The notes under the pieces were generated by a model. It did not search any database, was not told the DNA's origin, and saw nothing but the letters and a program-made list of their open reading frames with translations. Positions 42,287-52,126 of a stretch of 64,000 nt of DNA are shown piece by piece (within the stretch, counting starts at the first letter, position 1; each line of letters opens with the position of its first letter). The stretch lies in the NCBI RefSeq assembly GCF_019613955.1, contig NZ_CP080443.1, positions 2,589,001-2,653,000 on the forward strand. The letters are read 5' to 3'. Source of the DNA: Chryseobacterium sp. LJ668 (lineage in GTDB: Bacteria > Bacteroidota > Bacteroidia > Flavobacteriales > Weeksellaceae). The translations under genes were made by a program, and so were the position numbers.

Positions 42287-42544
42287 ATGGAAGATTTTTA
42301 TTTAGATAAAAAATTAGAAAACGAACAAATTATAAATACATTATCCGAAGTTTTTGCTGATTTGACGGTTTTTTATTATGATTTCGAAAATGACCAACCG
42401 GAAAAATTTGAAAATAGAAAAACATATTTAGCTGATGACAATGATATAGATTTTTTAAATAAAACCGGAATGATTAAAATTCTTAAAGAATATGATTTAC
42501 CTATTTTTGAATTTGATAAAAAAGCAGTATTTATAAATCATTGA
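42287..42544 (+). CDS. Small acidic hypothetical protein
   Basis: An 85-residue frame from MEDFYLDKKLENEQIINTLS (ATG at 42287; the longer frame overlapping bestrophin is unlikely). Acidic and soluble, with FYYDFENDQPEKFENRK in the middle. No family recognised. It is in the same orientation as the bestrophin gene and the antiporter. Confidence 0.5.
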   Translation: MEDFYLDKKLENEQIINTLSEVFADLTVFYYDFENDQPEKFENRKTYLADDNDIDFLNKTGMIKILKEYDLPIFEFDKKAVFINH

Positions 42545-42626
42545 TTCATCATAAAACACACATAGACACAAAGCGGAAAAAAATTATTAGTAAAGATTAA
42601 AATAACAATAATTTAAATCAGCATAC

Positions 42627-44240
42627 ATGATTCATACCTACGTCATCATATCGATCGCAGTGCTTTTATCCGTAATGATCCTCGTAATGATCGGTCAGAA
42701 GCTCAAAGTGGCTTATCCTATCTTTCTTGTGATCGCGGGATTGATTATCAGTCTGGTTCCGGGAATGCCCCATATAGAAATAGAGCCGGATCTCATTTTC
42801 CTGATTTTTCTTCCACCGATTTTGTTTGAAGCAGCATGGTTTACTTCATGGCAGGATTTTCATAAATGGCGAAAACAGATTTTCTCCATGGCTTTCGGAT
42901 TGGTTTTTCTGACCTCCGTTGTTGTGGCTTATCTTTCATCATCAATAATTCCGGGACTTACTGTGGCGATGGGATTTTTGCTGGGAGGAGTCAATTCTCC
43001 GCCGGATGCAGTTGCAGCAACTTCTGTTTTAAAGCACATGAAGATCCCTAAAAAAATAACCAGTATTTTAGAAGGGGAAAGTTTGATCAACGACGCTTCG
43101 AGTTTAATTGTATTTAAATTTGCCTTGGCAGCGGTTATTTCCGGTCAGTTTATATGGAGAGAGGCAATTGGAGATTTTTTCAGCATGGCCGTCGGAGGAA
43201 TCGCAATAGGAATTGCTCTTGGTTTATTGTTCGGATTCTTCTTAAGGCTGATCCCTTCAAATTCAAATATTGATACAATCATTACATTGATCGTTCCTTA
43301 CGTAATGTACGTTGGTGCAGAGCATTTTCATTTTTCCGGAGTATTGGCTGTCGTTGCAGGCGGTTTACTGATGTCATATAATTCGCACTGTTATCTAAGC
43401 CATACATCAAGAATTCAGTCCGGAAACGTCTGGAGTGTCCTTATTTTCCTCATGAATACCATTATTTTTATCTTAATCGGTCTGGAATTACCAATCGTAG
43501 TTGCTGCGATGAAAGATTATACCATTTCAGAAGGTATTTTTTATAGTATTGTAATTGGTGGAGCCATTATTTTCACAAGATTGTTCTACAGTTACGCAAT
43601 CATGTATTTTCCGTGGTTTTTGTCTAAAAAACTTAAGTCAGAAAATCCTAAACCCGATTGGCGAGAGCCTTTCATCATCAGTTTTGCGGCGATGAGAGGG
43701 GTTGTTTCACTCGCTGCAGCACTTTCTATTCCTGCATTCTTACCAAACGGAGAAGCATTTCCGCACCGGAATATTATTTTATTTGTGACTTTTGTGATTA
43801 TTTTGATAACTTTAGTCGGGCAGGGACTGATGCTGACACCTCTCTTAAAATTTTTAAAAGTGGATAATGCCGGAAGTGATCTGCCGGAAGAAAAACAGGA
43901 AGTTATTCTGATGCGCAAGCTGAAAGAAACCGCTTTACAGAAATTAGAATCTGATTTTTCTGAATTGACCGTCAGCAACAGCATGGTGCGACATCAAAAA
44001 CACAGACTCGAAAATGAGATGCTGATGATGGCGGACAAGTCACAATGTATGGCTTCTACAGGAGATTATGTCACTGCTATGAATGAGAATAAAGATGTAA
44101 TCAGGCAATTGATTCAGGCACAGCGAAACGAACTTCATCGCATGAAGCGTGAAAAAACATTTGATGATCATGTTATGAGGTCTATAGAAATGCAGCTTGA
44201 TTTTGATGAAGCTAAGATTACAGGGTTTACCCATTCATAA
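42627..44240 (+). CDS. Na+/H+ antiporter, CPA1 family
   Basis: A 537-residue membrane protein with 12-13 segments up to ~residue 410 and a ~120-residue cytosolic tail. The CPA1 signatures are present: FLPPILFEAAWFTSW (~residues 57-71), GGVNSPPDAVAATSVL, and the ion-binding LEGESLINDASSLIVFKFAL (Asn-Asp, ~residue 157). It exchanges protons for Na+ or K+ across the inner membrane. The tail with MRRL-type coiled coil (VSNSMVRHQKHRLENEM) may be regulatory. Confidence 0.93.
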   Translation: MIHTYVIISIAVLLSVMILVMIGQKLKVAYPIFLVIAGLIISLVPGMPHIEIEPDLIFLIFLPPILFEAAWFTSWQDFHKWRKQIFSMAFGLVFLTSVVVAYLSSSIIPGLTVAMGFLLGGVNSPPDAVAATSVLKHMKIPKKITSILEGESLINDASSLIVFKFALAAVISGQFIWREAIGDFFSMAVGGIAIGIALGLLFGFFLRLIPSNSNIDTIITLIVPYVMYVGAEHFHFSGVLAVVAGGLLMSYNSHCYLSHTSRIQSGNVWSVLIFLMNTIIFILIGLELPIVVAAMKDYTISEGIFYSIVIGGAIIFTRLFYSYAIMYFPWFLSKKLKSENPKPDWREPFIISFAAMRGVVSLAAALSIPAFLPNGEAFPHRNIILFVTFVIILITLVGQGLMLTPLLKFLKVDNAGSDLPEEKQEVILMRKLKETALQKLESDFSELTVSNSMVRHQKHRLENEMLMMADKSQCMASTGDYVTAMNENKDVIRQLIQAQRNELHRMKREKTFDDHVMRSIEMQLDFDEAKITGFTHS

Positions 44241-44274
44241 TAGTTAAAATGCCTGAAAATTATTTTAAAAACCG

Positions 44275-44658
44275 ATGATGAAATTCAATTCTTTTTTCCC
44301 TGTGATATGGACTCGCAACTTTGAAGAAACGGTTGGGTTTTACATCCATATTTTAAAATTTTCATTGGCTAATGCAAATTCGGAAACGCAATGGGCTTTT
44401 CTAGAAAAAGATGGGGTGAGAATTATGATCACAAAACCTAATGAGCATGAAAAGTTTGATAAAATTGCATTTTCGGGCTCATTTTATTTTAATGTGAATG
44501 ATGTGAATGATCTTTGGCAGGATTTGAAAACCATTACCAAAATATGTTATAAAATTGAAACTTTCGAATGGGGAATGAGAGAATTTGCAATCTATGACAA
44601 CAACGGTTATATATTACAATTCGGTCAACCTGTAACCGAAATTAGCAAAGAGAAATAA
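44275..44658 (+). CDS. VOC family protein
   Basis: A 127-residue glyoxalase/bleomycin-resistance-type protein starting with FFPVIWTRNFEETVGFYIHI. The second half ends MREFAIYDNNGYILQFGQPV, the position of the C-terminal metal ligand or its replacement. No histidine is seen at the first ligand site, so catalytic metal binding is uncertain; it may be a binding protein. 34 bases after the antiporter gene. Confidence 0.8.
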   Translation: MMKFNSFFPVIWTRNFEETVGFYIHILKFSLANANSETQWAFLEKDGVRIMITKPNEHEKFDKIAFSGSFYFNVNDVNDLWQDLKTITKICYKIETFEWGMREFAIYDNNGYILQFGQPVTEISKEK

Positions 44659-44696
44659 ATTTTGCTATTTTTGGTGAAATATTTCAGGAAAAAAAT

Positions 44697-45722
44697 ATGA
44701 AAAATAAAATAATAACAGGTCTTGCAGCACTTCTGTTGTTTGTATCTTGTAAAGATGATGAAAAAATATTGAATTCATTAGCCGACTACAATGCTTCTAT
44801 GGAAACCAAAGGTTATCACTTTGGGGATAAACTGGATCTTCCGAAAGATGTTTTAGATAATGCTGAAAATATTACAATCAGCTTTGGTGAGAAAGAAACT
44901 TCAAATTTAGTTATAGATTCAAAATATTTTACCTTAGGAGATAATGCGGTCACTTTTAATATCAAAACAAAAAGCGGAGAAACCCTATATCAGGATGCAA
45001 CGATCAATGTTTTTACTAAAATTCCTGTAAAAAACATCAACTACGAAGTGGTAGCAGAATACCCGCATAATCCTGCAAATTTTGTTCAGGGATTTCAGAT
45101 CGAGGGAAATACCATCTACGAGAGTGACGGTCAGCAAGGCTCTTCACAAATTTTGAAATATAATTTGGGCGATACCAAACCAATTCTATCGACCAAGCAG
45201 CCGGAAGATATTTTTTCTGAAGGAAGTACCATTGTAGGCGATAAAATTTACCAATTGACATGGCAGAATAAGAAAGGATTTGTGTACAATAAAAATTCTC
45301 TGAGCCTATTATCTGAATTTCCTTATCCTGATGTAATGGGAGAAGGATGGGGACTAACATACGACGGTAAAAACCTGATTGCATCAGACGGAACAAAAAA
45401 CTTGTATTTTCTAAATGCAAATGATCCTTCAAAAGTGGTAAGATATATTTCTGTAGCAGGAAATACTGAGGTTTATGATCAGCTAAACGAATTAGAATAC
45501 TACAAAGGATTTATCTACGCCAATGTCTGGCATAAACCGATTATATTGAAGATAAATCCTGCTAACGGAGAAGTGGTTGGCAAATTTGATTTTACAAAAA
45601 TTACAGATCCATTTACTAAAGCCAATAGCGAATATGTGCTCAACGGAATTGCTTTCAAAGATGATCATATGGTGATAACGGGTAAAAACTGGTCGAAGAT
45701 TTATGAAGTTGCTATCAAATAA
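44697..45722 (+). CDS. Glutaminyl-peptide cyclotransferase family lipoprotein
   Basis: A 341-residue lipoprotein (TGLAALLLFVSCKDDEK, Cys17). After an Ig-like N-terminal segment (~20-110) comes the five-bladed propeller of bacterial/plant-type glutamine cyclotransferases: VQGFQIEGNTIYESDGQQGS, EGWGLTYDGKNLIASDGTKN and LNELEYYKGFIYANVWHKPI. The family converts N-terminal Gln to pyroglutamate. Here it would act in the periplasm, probably on exported proteins whose mature N-terminus is Gln, as is common for Bacteroidetes signal peptides cut before Gln. Confidence 0.88.
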   Translation: MKNKIITGLAALLLFVSCKDDEKILNSLADYNASMETKGYHFGDKLDLPKDVLDNAENITISFGEKETSNLVIDSKYFTLGDNAVTFNIKTKSGETLYQDATINVFTKIPVKNINYEVVAEYPHNPANFVQGFQIEGNTIYESDGQQGSSQILKYNLGDTKPILSTKQPEDIFSEGSTIVGDKIYQLTWQNKKGFVYNKNSLSLLSEFPYPDVMGEGWGLTYDGKNLIASDGTKNLYFLNANDPSKVVRYISVAGNTEVYDQLNELEYYKGFIYANVWHKPIILKINPANGEVVGKFDFTKITDPFTKANSEYVLNGIAFKDDHMVITGKNWSKIYEVAIK

Positions 45723-45810
45723 TCAAAAGAATGTAGCTTTTTTAGCATAAAATAATGTGTAAATTGGTAGCGTTCCTTTTGGGGCGCTATCATTGGTAAA
45801 ATAGATTTTA

Positions 45811-46716
45811 TTGAGATTAGTACAATTATTATTCATTTTTGTTTTCTGCACATTTTCTGCGCAGCGAGTTCTTCCGTTTGATACATTAAGAATCAAAGAG
45901 GTAAGAGATTTGTTTGCAGATGATTATGGGAGTATCTACCTATATAAAAACAAAGATTTCAGTTTTACAAAATATGATTCTTTAGGGAAGCAGCTCGGGA
46001 AATTGATGTTCACGGTTCCTTTCCGTGTGCAGGGGGTTCAGAATCCTTTAACAATTGCTCTATTTTCTGAAAATGCTCAGGAAATGAAGTTTGTAGATCA
46101 GAATTTAAATGAAATTCAAACCATAGATTTCAAACAGAAATTTACCTTCATAAAACATGCATACGCAGAAGATCTGCAACAGATATGGTTGCTCGATGAA
46201 AGTGCGAAACGTCTTCTGCAATACAATTTCAGGAATGACACGACGATTAATTCTTATCCTTTTGATTCGAGTTTTGAAGATTTAATTGATCTTCTGGTCT
46301 ACGAAAATAAAGTGTATATCTTAACCAAAACACAATTCAGAATTTATAATCTGAAATTTGAAAAACTCTATGAAGCTTCTGTTGAAAATGGGAAAAGACT
46401 GAGAAGAGAAAATGAATTTATACTGATTATAGCTCAAAATTCAGTTTTTAAATACATCCCGGAAAAAGAATTAACCAAAATTTTTGAAGACCCGGAAGTA
46501 CAGATTGTGGAAAAAAACTCGTCGGCATATTTTGAAATCAAAGGGAACAAACTTTATCTTTACAACCTTGAAAAGAGGAGTGATTCTACCATTGATACAG
46601 TGATTGAAAGTCCAAAAAATGACACTGAGAAAACTGTTGATGAATTAATGAAAGAAAATTCCAAAAAAACAGATCTGATAAATCTTTCTGACGAAATTCA
46701 GGAACTCGGTTTTTAA
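45811..46716 (+). CDS. Exported hypothetical protein
   Basis: A 301-residue protein with a TTG start (a TAG stop lies three codons upstream in frame and no ATG is available). A signal peptide follows (LVQLLFIFVFCTFSAQ). The mature part repeats short beta elements with aromatic-rich endings (FADDYGSIYLYKNKDFSFTK, QIWLLDESAKRLLQYNFRND, FKYIPEKELTKIF), suggesting a beta-propeller-like fold. I do not recognise a family. It lies between the cyclotransferase and the deoxynucleoside kinase, 39 bases before the latter. Confidence 0.7.
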   Translation: MRLVQLLFIFVFCTFSAQRVLPFDTLRIKEVRDLFADDYGSIYLYKNKDFSFTKYDSLGKQLGKLMFTVPFRVQGVQNPLTIALFSENAQEMKFVDQNLNEIQTIDFKQKFTFIKHAYAEDLQQIWLLDESAKRLLQYNFRNDTTINSYPFDSSFEDLIDLLVYENKVYILTKTQFRIYNLKFEKLYEASVENGKRLRRENEFILIIAQNSVFKYIPEKELTKIFEDPEVQIVEKNSSAYFEIKGNKLYLYNLEKRSDSTIDTVIESPKNDTEKTVDELMKENSKKTDLINLSDEIQELGF

Positions 46717-46755
46717 TAGTGATCATTGTATAAGTAAAACAACATTCGACGAATT

Positions 46756-47370
46756 ATGCATATTGCAGTTACAGGAAATATAGGAGCAGGAAAAACAACA
46801 CTGACTACAATGTTGGCAAAGCATTACGGATGGGATGCGCAGTTTGAAGATGTAGATCACAACCCTTATCTCGAAGATTTTTACGCAGATATGAGCAAAT
46901 GGAGTTTTGCCCTTCAGATTTATTTTCTGGGAAGCAGATTTCGCCAGGTAAAAGAAATAAGAGACAGCGGTAAAAACATCATTCAGGATCGTACAATCTA
47001 CGAAGATGCGCATATATTTGCAGAAAACCTAAATGATATGAAACTTCTCTCAGATAGAGATTTTAAAAATTATGCTTCTCTTTTTGATCTGATGAAGACC
47101 TTTGTTTCGGCTCCGGATTTATTAATTTATCTGAAATCCGACGTTCCTAATCTTGTGAAGAAAATATACAAACGTGGAAGGGAGTATGAAGCATCTATAA
47201 GCATAGAATATCTTTCAAAATTAAATCAAAAATACGAAAAGTGGATTTCAGATTATACAGAAGGAAAGCTTCTCATTATTGAAGTAGATGATCTTGATTT
47301 TGTAGAAAAACCGGAAGATTTCGGATTGATTTTAGAAAAAATAGAAACCGAGCTGAATGGTTTGTTTTAA
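46756..47370 (+). CDS. Deoxynucleoside kinase
   Basis: A 204-residue protein of the dNK/dGK family. The P-loop is GNIGAGKTTL (~residues 6-15); the catalytic Glu and DRS-like motif is in IIQDRTIYEDAHIFAENL (~75-92); the lid arginines are in IYKRGREYEASISIEYLSKL (~135-154). It phosphorylates deoxynucleosides for nucleotide salvage in the cytosol. Confidence 0.92.
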   Translation: MHIAVTGNIGAGKTTLTTMLAKHYGWDAQFEDVDHNPYLEDFYADMSKWSFALQIYFLGSRFRQVKEIRDSGKNIIQDRTIYEDAHIFAENLNDMKLLSDRDFKNYASLFDLMKTFVSAPDLLIYLKSDVPNLVKKIYKRGREYEASISIEYLSKLNQKYEKWISDYTEGKLLIIEVDDLDFVEKPEDFGLILEKIETELNGLF

Positions 47371-47457
47371 TCTGTGATTCAGATAATAAAACATTGCATA
47401 CTTTTTTGGTGCTAAATTTGTTTAAACCAAAACAGATTCAAATTAAATATAAAAAAA

Positions 47458-47808
47458 ATGCTGGTAAAAGTTCTGCATAACGGAAATTGCTCAAAATCGA
47501 ATGCTGTATTAGAGTATCTTGATGAAAACGGAGTTCCGTTTGAAATCATCAACATGACTGAAGATCCGTTGAGCGTTTTGGAACTGAAGACAGTTTTAAA
47601 AAAATTAAATGAAAATGTTTTTCATATTATCCGAAAAGAAGAAAAACTTTACATGCAAAAATATGCCGGAAAAGATTTCACTGAAGAAGAGTGGCTGCAG
47701 ATTTTATCTGAAAACCCGTCACTGATACAGAGACCGATTCTGATAAAAGGTTCGGTAGCAATGCTCGGAAGACCGGTAGAAAATGTAAAGTTCTTTATTG
47801 AACATTAA
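47458..47808 (+). CDS. ArsC/Spx-like (arsenate reductase family) protein
   Basis: A 116-residue thioredoxin-fold protein. The N-terminal HNGNCSKSNAVLEYLDENGV holds the single reactive Cys of the ArsC family (Cys11). LIQRPILIKGSVAMLGRPVE is the family's C-terminal phosphate-binding-like segment. No other ars genes are nearby, so true arsenate reduction is not certain; the YffB/Spx-like relatives act in thiol chemistry. Confidence 0.85.
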   Translation: MLVKVLHNGNCSKSNAVLEYLDENGVPFEIINMTEDPLSVLELKTVLKKLNENVFHIIRKEEKLYMQKYAGKDFTEEEWLQILSENPSLIQRPILIKGSVAMLGRPVENVKFFIEH

Positions 47809-47825
47809 GAATTAGAAAATAAGAA

Positions 47826-47858
47826 ACAAAAAGAGTCAGCAATTATGCTGACTTCTTT
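47826..47858. terminator. Bidirectional terminator between the ArsC-like and DUF493 genes
   Basis: Stem AGTCAGCA / TGCTGACT with a 4-base loop, A-run on the left and T-rich stretch on the right, between convergent genes. Confidence 0.85.
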
Positions 47859-47859
47859 G

Positions 47860-48165
47860 TTATAACAGGATGACGCCTTCTATTTTTGCCACTTCTTTGT
47901 AAATTCTTACAACCTGATCTGCATCTAATACAAATGCGTTGATATTGCACGCGGTGTACTTGCCATTTTTGCTTTCTCTGTTGCCAAGCGTAAATTTGAT
48001 GCCGTCAAAAACTCTGTATATTTCTGTCAGCTTTGCCTGATCTGTCGGAATAATAAATTTAAAAAGATAATCTTCAGGAAAATCGTGGTGACCTTCAAGT
48101 TTTTCTTTTAATGAGATGTAAAATTCTTCAGGATTGGCATGCTGATTTCCTTGTATTATGTCCAT
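47860..48165 (-). CDS. DUF493 family protein
   Basis: A 101-residue YbeD-like protein. The pattern FPEDYLFKFIIPTDQAKLTE and ESKNGKYTACNINAFVLDAD is the ferredoxin-like alpha/beta fold of DUF493. The E. coli relative is thought to be regulatory, but no function is established for this family in Bacteroidetes. Same strand as the DUF4197 gene, 38 bases apart. Confidence 0.85.
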   Translation of the reverse strand: MDIIQGNQHANPEEFYISLKEKLEGHHDFPEDYLFKFIIPTDQAKLTEIYRVFDGIKFTLGNRESKNGKYTACNINAFVLDADQVVRIYKEVAKIEGVILL

Positions 48166-48203
48166 TATTGCTGCTTATTTATATAAATATAATGAAAAAT
48201 AAA

Positions 48204-48884
48204 TTATTTTCCAAGAGGTGCTAAAAGCGATGCCGAATTTTGCTTTTCATGATCTTCAATAATATTGAATAATCCGTTAACGATCTGTTCCGAAGCCAGC
48301 ATGCTCAATCCGCCTGCGTTAACGTTGCTGTTATTTCCGCCACCTAAAAGACTTCCTAAAAGATTGCTTCCTGATAACGCGGTATTGATGGTTTTTACAA
48401 TCCCGTATTTATTCAGTTCCTGCTCAACTTTCGGAGCGATTGCTGCAATAAGCTGTTGAGATGTTTTTTCTTTTAAAATCAACGTTGCAGTACCTTTTTC
48501 TCCCTGAATGATCCTTGTCACATCCTGTGCATTTAAGCTATTTACTGCATTTTCAAGAATAGGTCTTGAGATATTTACTGTATAAACTGCTGCATCGGCA
48601 ATATATTCTCTCTCTTTAGCTACCAATGAAGGAGCAATTTTTTCAAGAGTGGTATTGATATCCCTCAATTGTTTTGGTAAAGCCTTGTCTACGAGATTGT
48701 TCTGAAGAAAAGCTGCTTTGTTGCCATAAATGCTCATGCCTTTATTAATTCCGCCCAGTAACACTCTTTTTATCACTGCCAATCCTAGATCAGATGTAGC
48801 AAGCGTTGAGCAGGAATATAACGTGGTATTAACTGCAGCTCCTGTTCCAAAAATAAGTACAATGGCTATAATATATTTTTTCAT
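48204..48884 (-). CDS. DUF4197 lipoprotein
   Basis: A 226-residue exported protein with a signal peptide (KYIIAIVLIFGTGAAVNTTL) and a possible lipid-modified Cys in LYSCSTL (~residue 25). The body is the helix-rich DUF4197 domain with LLGGINKGMSIYGNKAAFLQ and ALPKQLRDINTTLEKIAPSL. Function unknown. It is divergent from the polysaccharide locus across 434 bases. Confidence 0.85.
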   Translation of the reverse strand: MKKYIIAIVLIFGTGAAVNTTLYSCSTLATSDLGLAVIKRVLLGGINKGMSIYGNKAAFLQNNLVDKALPKQLRDINTTLEKIAPSLVAKEREYIADAAVYTVNISRPILENAVNSLNAQDVTRIIQGEKGTATLILKEKTSQQLIAAIAPKVEQELNKYGIVKTINTALSGSNLLGSLLGGGNNSNVNAGGLSMLASEQIVNGLFNIIEDHEKQNSASLLAPLGK

Positions 48885-49232
48885 TTTTAAAATTTTTTTA
48901 TCATCGTCAAATACTGCACCAAAGGTAAAACAATTATGTGTTTAACAAAAATTTAGATTATTATACTCTAAATTATAAAATAGGTACTTATCTGAAGATT
49001 TTTAAATTTATTTTAAACAATTAAATAAAGCCTGATCAAATTAGGATGTTAATAGTCGATTTTGGTGGAATATTCTCAGAATTTTGTCTTTGCTTCAATG
49101 TGAAATATTCATTTATATCACAATATTATGTTTTTGAATTTATTAAAATTTACGATTATTTAATCGATTCTATAATTTAACAAGGAATTAATAAAATATT
49201 TAACTAAAATTAACATCATTTGATATTTTTTA

Positions 49233-49240
49233 TATTTTTG
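49233..49240 (+). promoter_or_regulatory. Likely -7 box of the SusCD operon
   Basis: TATTTTTG fits TAnnTTTG and lies 79 bases before the SusC ATG. The 434-base gap 48885-49318 holds no gene. No regulator (ECF sigma, SusR or hybrid sensor) is present in the window, so the inducer system is not visible. Confidence 0.45.
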
Positions 49241-49318
49241 AGCAAAGTCTTCTTTTGAGAAAATAAAAGGGACGAGTACATTTACACATTTGATTTGTAA
49301 ACAAAAAAATTAAACTAT

Positions 49319-52108
49319 ATGAAACAAACTAACTTAAAGTATTCTTGTCTGATTGCTGTTCTCTACTTCGGTATGAACGTCAACGGACAGGTAACTCCAC
49401 AAGATACACTGCCAAAAGAGCAGAAGATTGAAGAGGTTGTTATGATAGGATACGGCTCCAGAAAAGCTGCAGATAATACAACTTCTACAAGTTCTTTAAA
49501 GGCAGAAGAGATTACTAAAACCAAAGTTTTGAATGCCACACAAGCTATCCAAGGTAAAGCAGCTGGTGTACAAGTTACTGCGTCAGATCTACCTGGTTCT
49601 ACTCCTACTATAAGAATCCGTGGATTAGGAACTGTTTTAGGAGGAAGAGAACCACTTTATGTTGTAGATGGATTATTTGCTGATAATATCAACAATGTCA
49701 ATTCGAATGATATTCTTACCTATGATATTTTGAAAGATGCGTCTGCATTAGCTATCTATGGTAACAGAGGTGCAAATGGAGTAGTGATTATTACCACAAA
49801 AAGCGGACGCGGCAAAGGTCTTACTATAGAATATGATGGTTTCACGGGGTTTAGAATGCCGCTTAAGAAGGTAAAAATGGCGGGAAGTAATTTATTTTCT
49901 GCCTACAATAATATTGCTATAGGAACAACTAAGTTTTCCCAAGACCAGCCTGTAAATACCGATTGGTTTGACGTGATTACCAGAACGGGTACCTATAATC
50001 AACATAATCTAAGCCTATCCGGTTCATCAAGAATCGTCAAATATTTTTTAAGTGTAAGCAATTATGATGAAAAATCAATCCTACAAGGAACAGATTATAA
50101 CAGAGCAACCATTAGAACCAATAATGAGTTTAAAATTACAAAAGGAATTACTTTAGCTCAGAATTTCAGTGTAGCATTTACGAATACTACTCCAAAACCT
50201 TTAGGAGCTTTCACTTCAGCGTACCGACAATCACCGATCGTGCCCGTATATTTTGCAGACGGTTCATACGGAGTTTCTATCGTAGGCGCAGATGGTTTCG
50301 CATCACCAACAGGAAATTCTCAGTTTAATAATGTAGGAAATCCTCTGGCACAGCTTATGCTGAATAATGAGAAGCAAAGATTCGTACAGATGCAGGGAGG
50401 ATTAAAGCTGGATGTTAATTTCCTGAAAGATTTTAAATTTACTTCACAGTTTAGTGCTGAATATTATACATTTAAAGGGTATAATTTTGATAACGGAGTG
50501 CGACTTCCGGGACAGTCCCCTGTCAATTTTAGCAATAGGCTTGCCAGTGAGAAAAAAGATTACTACAACTGGTCTGCAACCAATTATTTAACATATAATA
50601 AAGTTTTTGCTGATATTCATAATATTGAGGCAACTGTAGGTACAGAAATTACTTTAAGAAAAGGAGAAAATATCTATAAATATACCAGAGATAATGTAAA
50701 TATTTCAGATTATTACAGCTTGGATGGTATGGATACGAATGGAGATAACAAAGCAGATCGAGCGTATTTGGATTCTAATGAAAATAGGACTCTTTCTTTC
50801 TTTGCAAGGGTTCAGTATAAATTGATGAACCGTTATTTATTAACGGGAACTATCAGAAGAGATGGTTCTTCACAATATCAAGACGGGAAAAAATGGGGAA
50901 ATTTCCCATCATTTGGCGCAGGATGGATCGTTTCTGAAGAAGATTTTATGAAAGACGGCTTTTTTGATCAGTTAAAACTGAGAGCAGGATGGGGAAGATT
51001 AGGGAACCAAAAAGTTCCTCTTAATTTTTTACCATTTGCATCAGGAGTAACCTACAATTATTCTTTTGGCGGCAATCCTGTGAATAATGGTAATACCATC
51101 AATCAGGTTATCGATCCTGAACTTACTTGGGAAATAACAGAAGAAACCAGTGGCGGCGTAGATTTTCAATTACTGAGCAAAAGATTAAGCGGTTCTTTTG
51201 ATTTGTATAACAAAACCACCAAAAATATCATCTTAAAATCGGTACCTGTTTCAACGAGTGGTATTGAAAATCCTGGCTATTCTCACATGGGTCAGGTTTC
51301 CAATAAAGGTTACGAAATCGTTTTAGGTTGGGCAGATAAAATCAATGACAATCTTTCTTATTCAATAGGAGCTAATTATTCAAACAATAAAAATAATCTG
51401 GATAATATAACCAAAGGCAGTAAAGTTGAACCTATATTTGGAGGTGGGTTAGGAAATGGACAAAATGTAAAATATTTCGGACCGGAAGCTGTAGGTCAAC
51501 CTTTAGGGAGTTTCTACTTGTGGGAAGCCAATGGTTTAGATGCTAATGGAAATATGACCTATGTTGATACCAACGGTAATGGTGTAACAGGATCTGCAGA
51601 CTCTAATGATAGAAAATTCTTCGGTTCTTACATTCCAAAATCTATCTTGGGAGTAAACTTAGGAGTCAATTACAAAAATGTTGATCTTTCTGTAAACGGG
51701 TATGGTACTTTCGGTGCAAAAGTTTACAACGGTAAAAAAGCACAACGTTTTGCAGGTGAAAATATTGAATACGATTTAGCTACAGATTTTTGGACGCCGT
51801 CTAGTACTGGATCTTCAAATCCTGCACCATTCAATGCAGTTCCTATAGCTTCAACGTACTACTTAGAATCCGGAGATTTTTTCCGAATCAATAATATTAT
51901 GCTTGGTTATACGATGAGAAAACCTGTGGAGTATATTTCTTCCCTAAGATTTTATGTAAGTGCAATTAATCCATTCATCACCCAGAAATTTTCCGGTTTT
52001 ACCCCTGAGCTTAATGGTAATGGAGATCCGTACGAACTTTCAGGTGTAGAATTAGATGCATATCCTACTTTAAGATCCTTTGTATTCGGAATGAATATCA
52101 AATTTTAA
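49319..52108 (+). CDS. SusC/RagA family TonB-linked outer-membrane receptor
   Basis: A 929-residue TonB-dependent receptor. After a signal peptide (to ~residue 24) it goes almost directly to the SusC motif IEEVVMIGYGSRKAADNTTS and the plug (QAIQGKAAGVQVTASDLPGS, PLYVVDGLFADNINNVNSND, YGNRGANGVVIITTKSGRGK). The usual N-terminal CarboxypepD_reg-like domain is missing. The barrel ends LRSFVFGMNIKF. It imports oligosaccharides together with the SusD protein encoded 18 bases downstream. First gene of the locus. Confidence 0.95.
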   Translation: MKQTNLKYSCLIAVLYFGMNVNGQVTPQDTLPKEQKIEEVVMIGYGSRKAADNTTSTSSLKAEEITKTKVLNATQAIQGKAAGVQVTASDLPGSTPTIRIRGLGTVLGGREPLYVVDGLFADNINNVNSNDILTYDILKDASALAIYGNRGANGVVIITTKSGRGKGLTIEYDGFTGFRMPLKKVKMAGSNLFSAYNNIAIGTTKFSQDQPVNTDWFDVITRTGTYNQHNLSLSGSSRIVKYFLSVSNYDEKSILQGTDYNRATIRTNNEFKITKGITLAQNFSVAFTNTTPKPLGAFTSAYRQSPIVPVYFADGSYGVSIVGADGFASPTGNSQFNNVGNPLAQLMLNNEKQRFVQMQGGLKLDVNFLKDFKFTSQFSAEYYTFKGYNFDNGVRLPGQSPVNFSNRLASEKKDYYNWSATNYLTYNKVFADIHNIEATVGTEITLRKGENIYKYTRDNVNISDYYSLDGMDTNGDNKADRAYLDSNENRTLSFFARVQYKLMNRYLLTGTIRRDGSSQYQDGKKWGNFPSFGAGWIVSEEDFMKDGFFDQLKLRAGWGRLGNQKVPLNFLPFASGVTYNYSFGGNPVNNGNTINQVIDPELTWEITEETSGGVDFQLLSKRLSGSFDLYNKTTKNIILKSVPVSTSGIENPGYSHMGQVSNKGYEIVLGWADKINDNLSYSIGANYSNNKNNLDNITKGSKVEPIFGGGLGNGQNVKYFGPEAVGQPLGSFYLWEANGLDANGNMTYVDTNGNGVTGSADSNDRKFFGSYIPKSILGVNLGVNYKNVDLSVNGYGTFGAKVYNGKKAQRFAGENIEYDLATDFWTPSSTGSSNPAPFNAVPIASTYYLESGDFFRINNIMLGYTMRKPVEYISSLRFYVSAINPFITQKFSGFTPELNGNGDPYELSGVELDAYPTLRSFVFGMNIKF

Positions 52109-52126
52109 TCAATTAATTAAATCATC

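Noticed and set aside
42545..42600. Stretch with CATAGACACAAAGCGG, and AGCGAACTTTGTGTT near 58555, as a further repeat family
   Set aside because: The phrases look like a common flavobacterial intergenic motif, but the two are too short and dissimilar to align confidently by eye.
47458..47808. Arsenic resistance operon
   Set aside because: Only one ArsC-like gene is present, with no ArsR, ArsB or Acr3 nearby.
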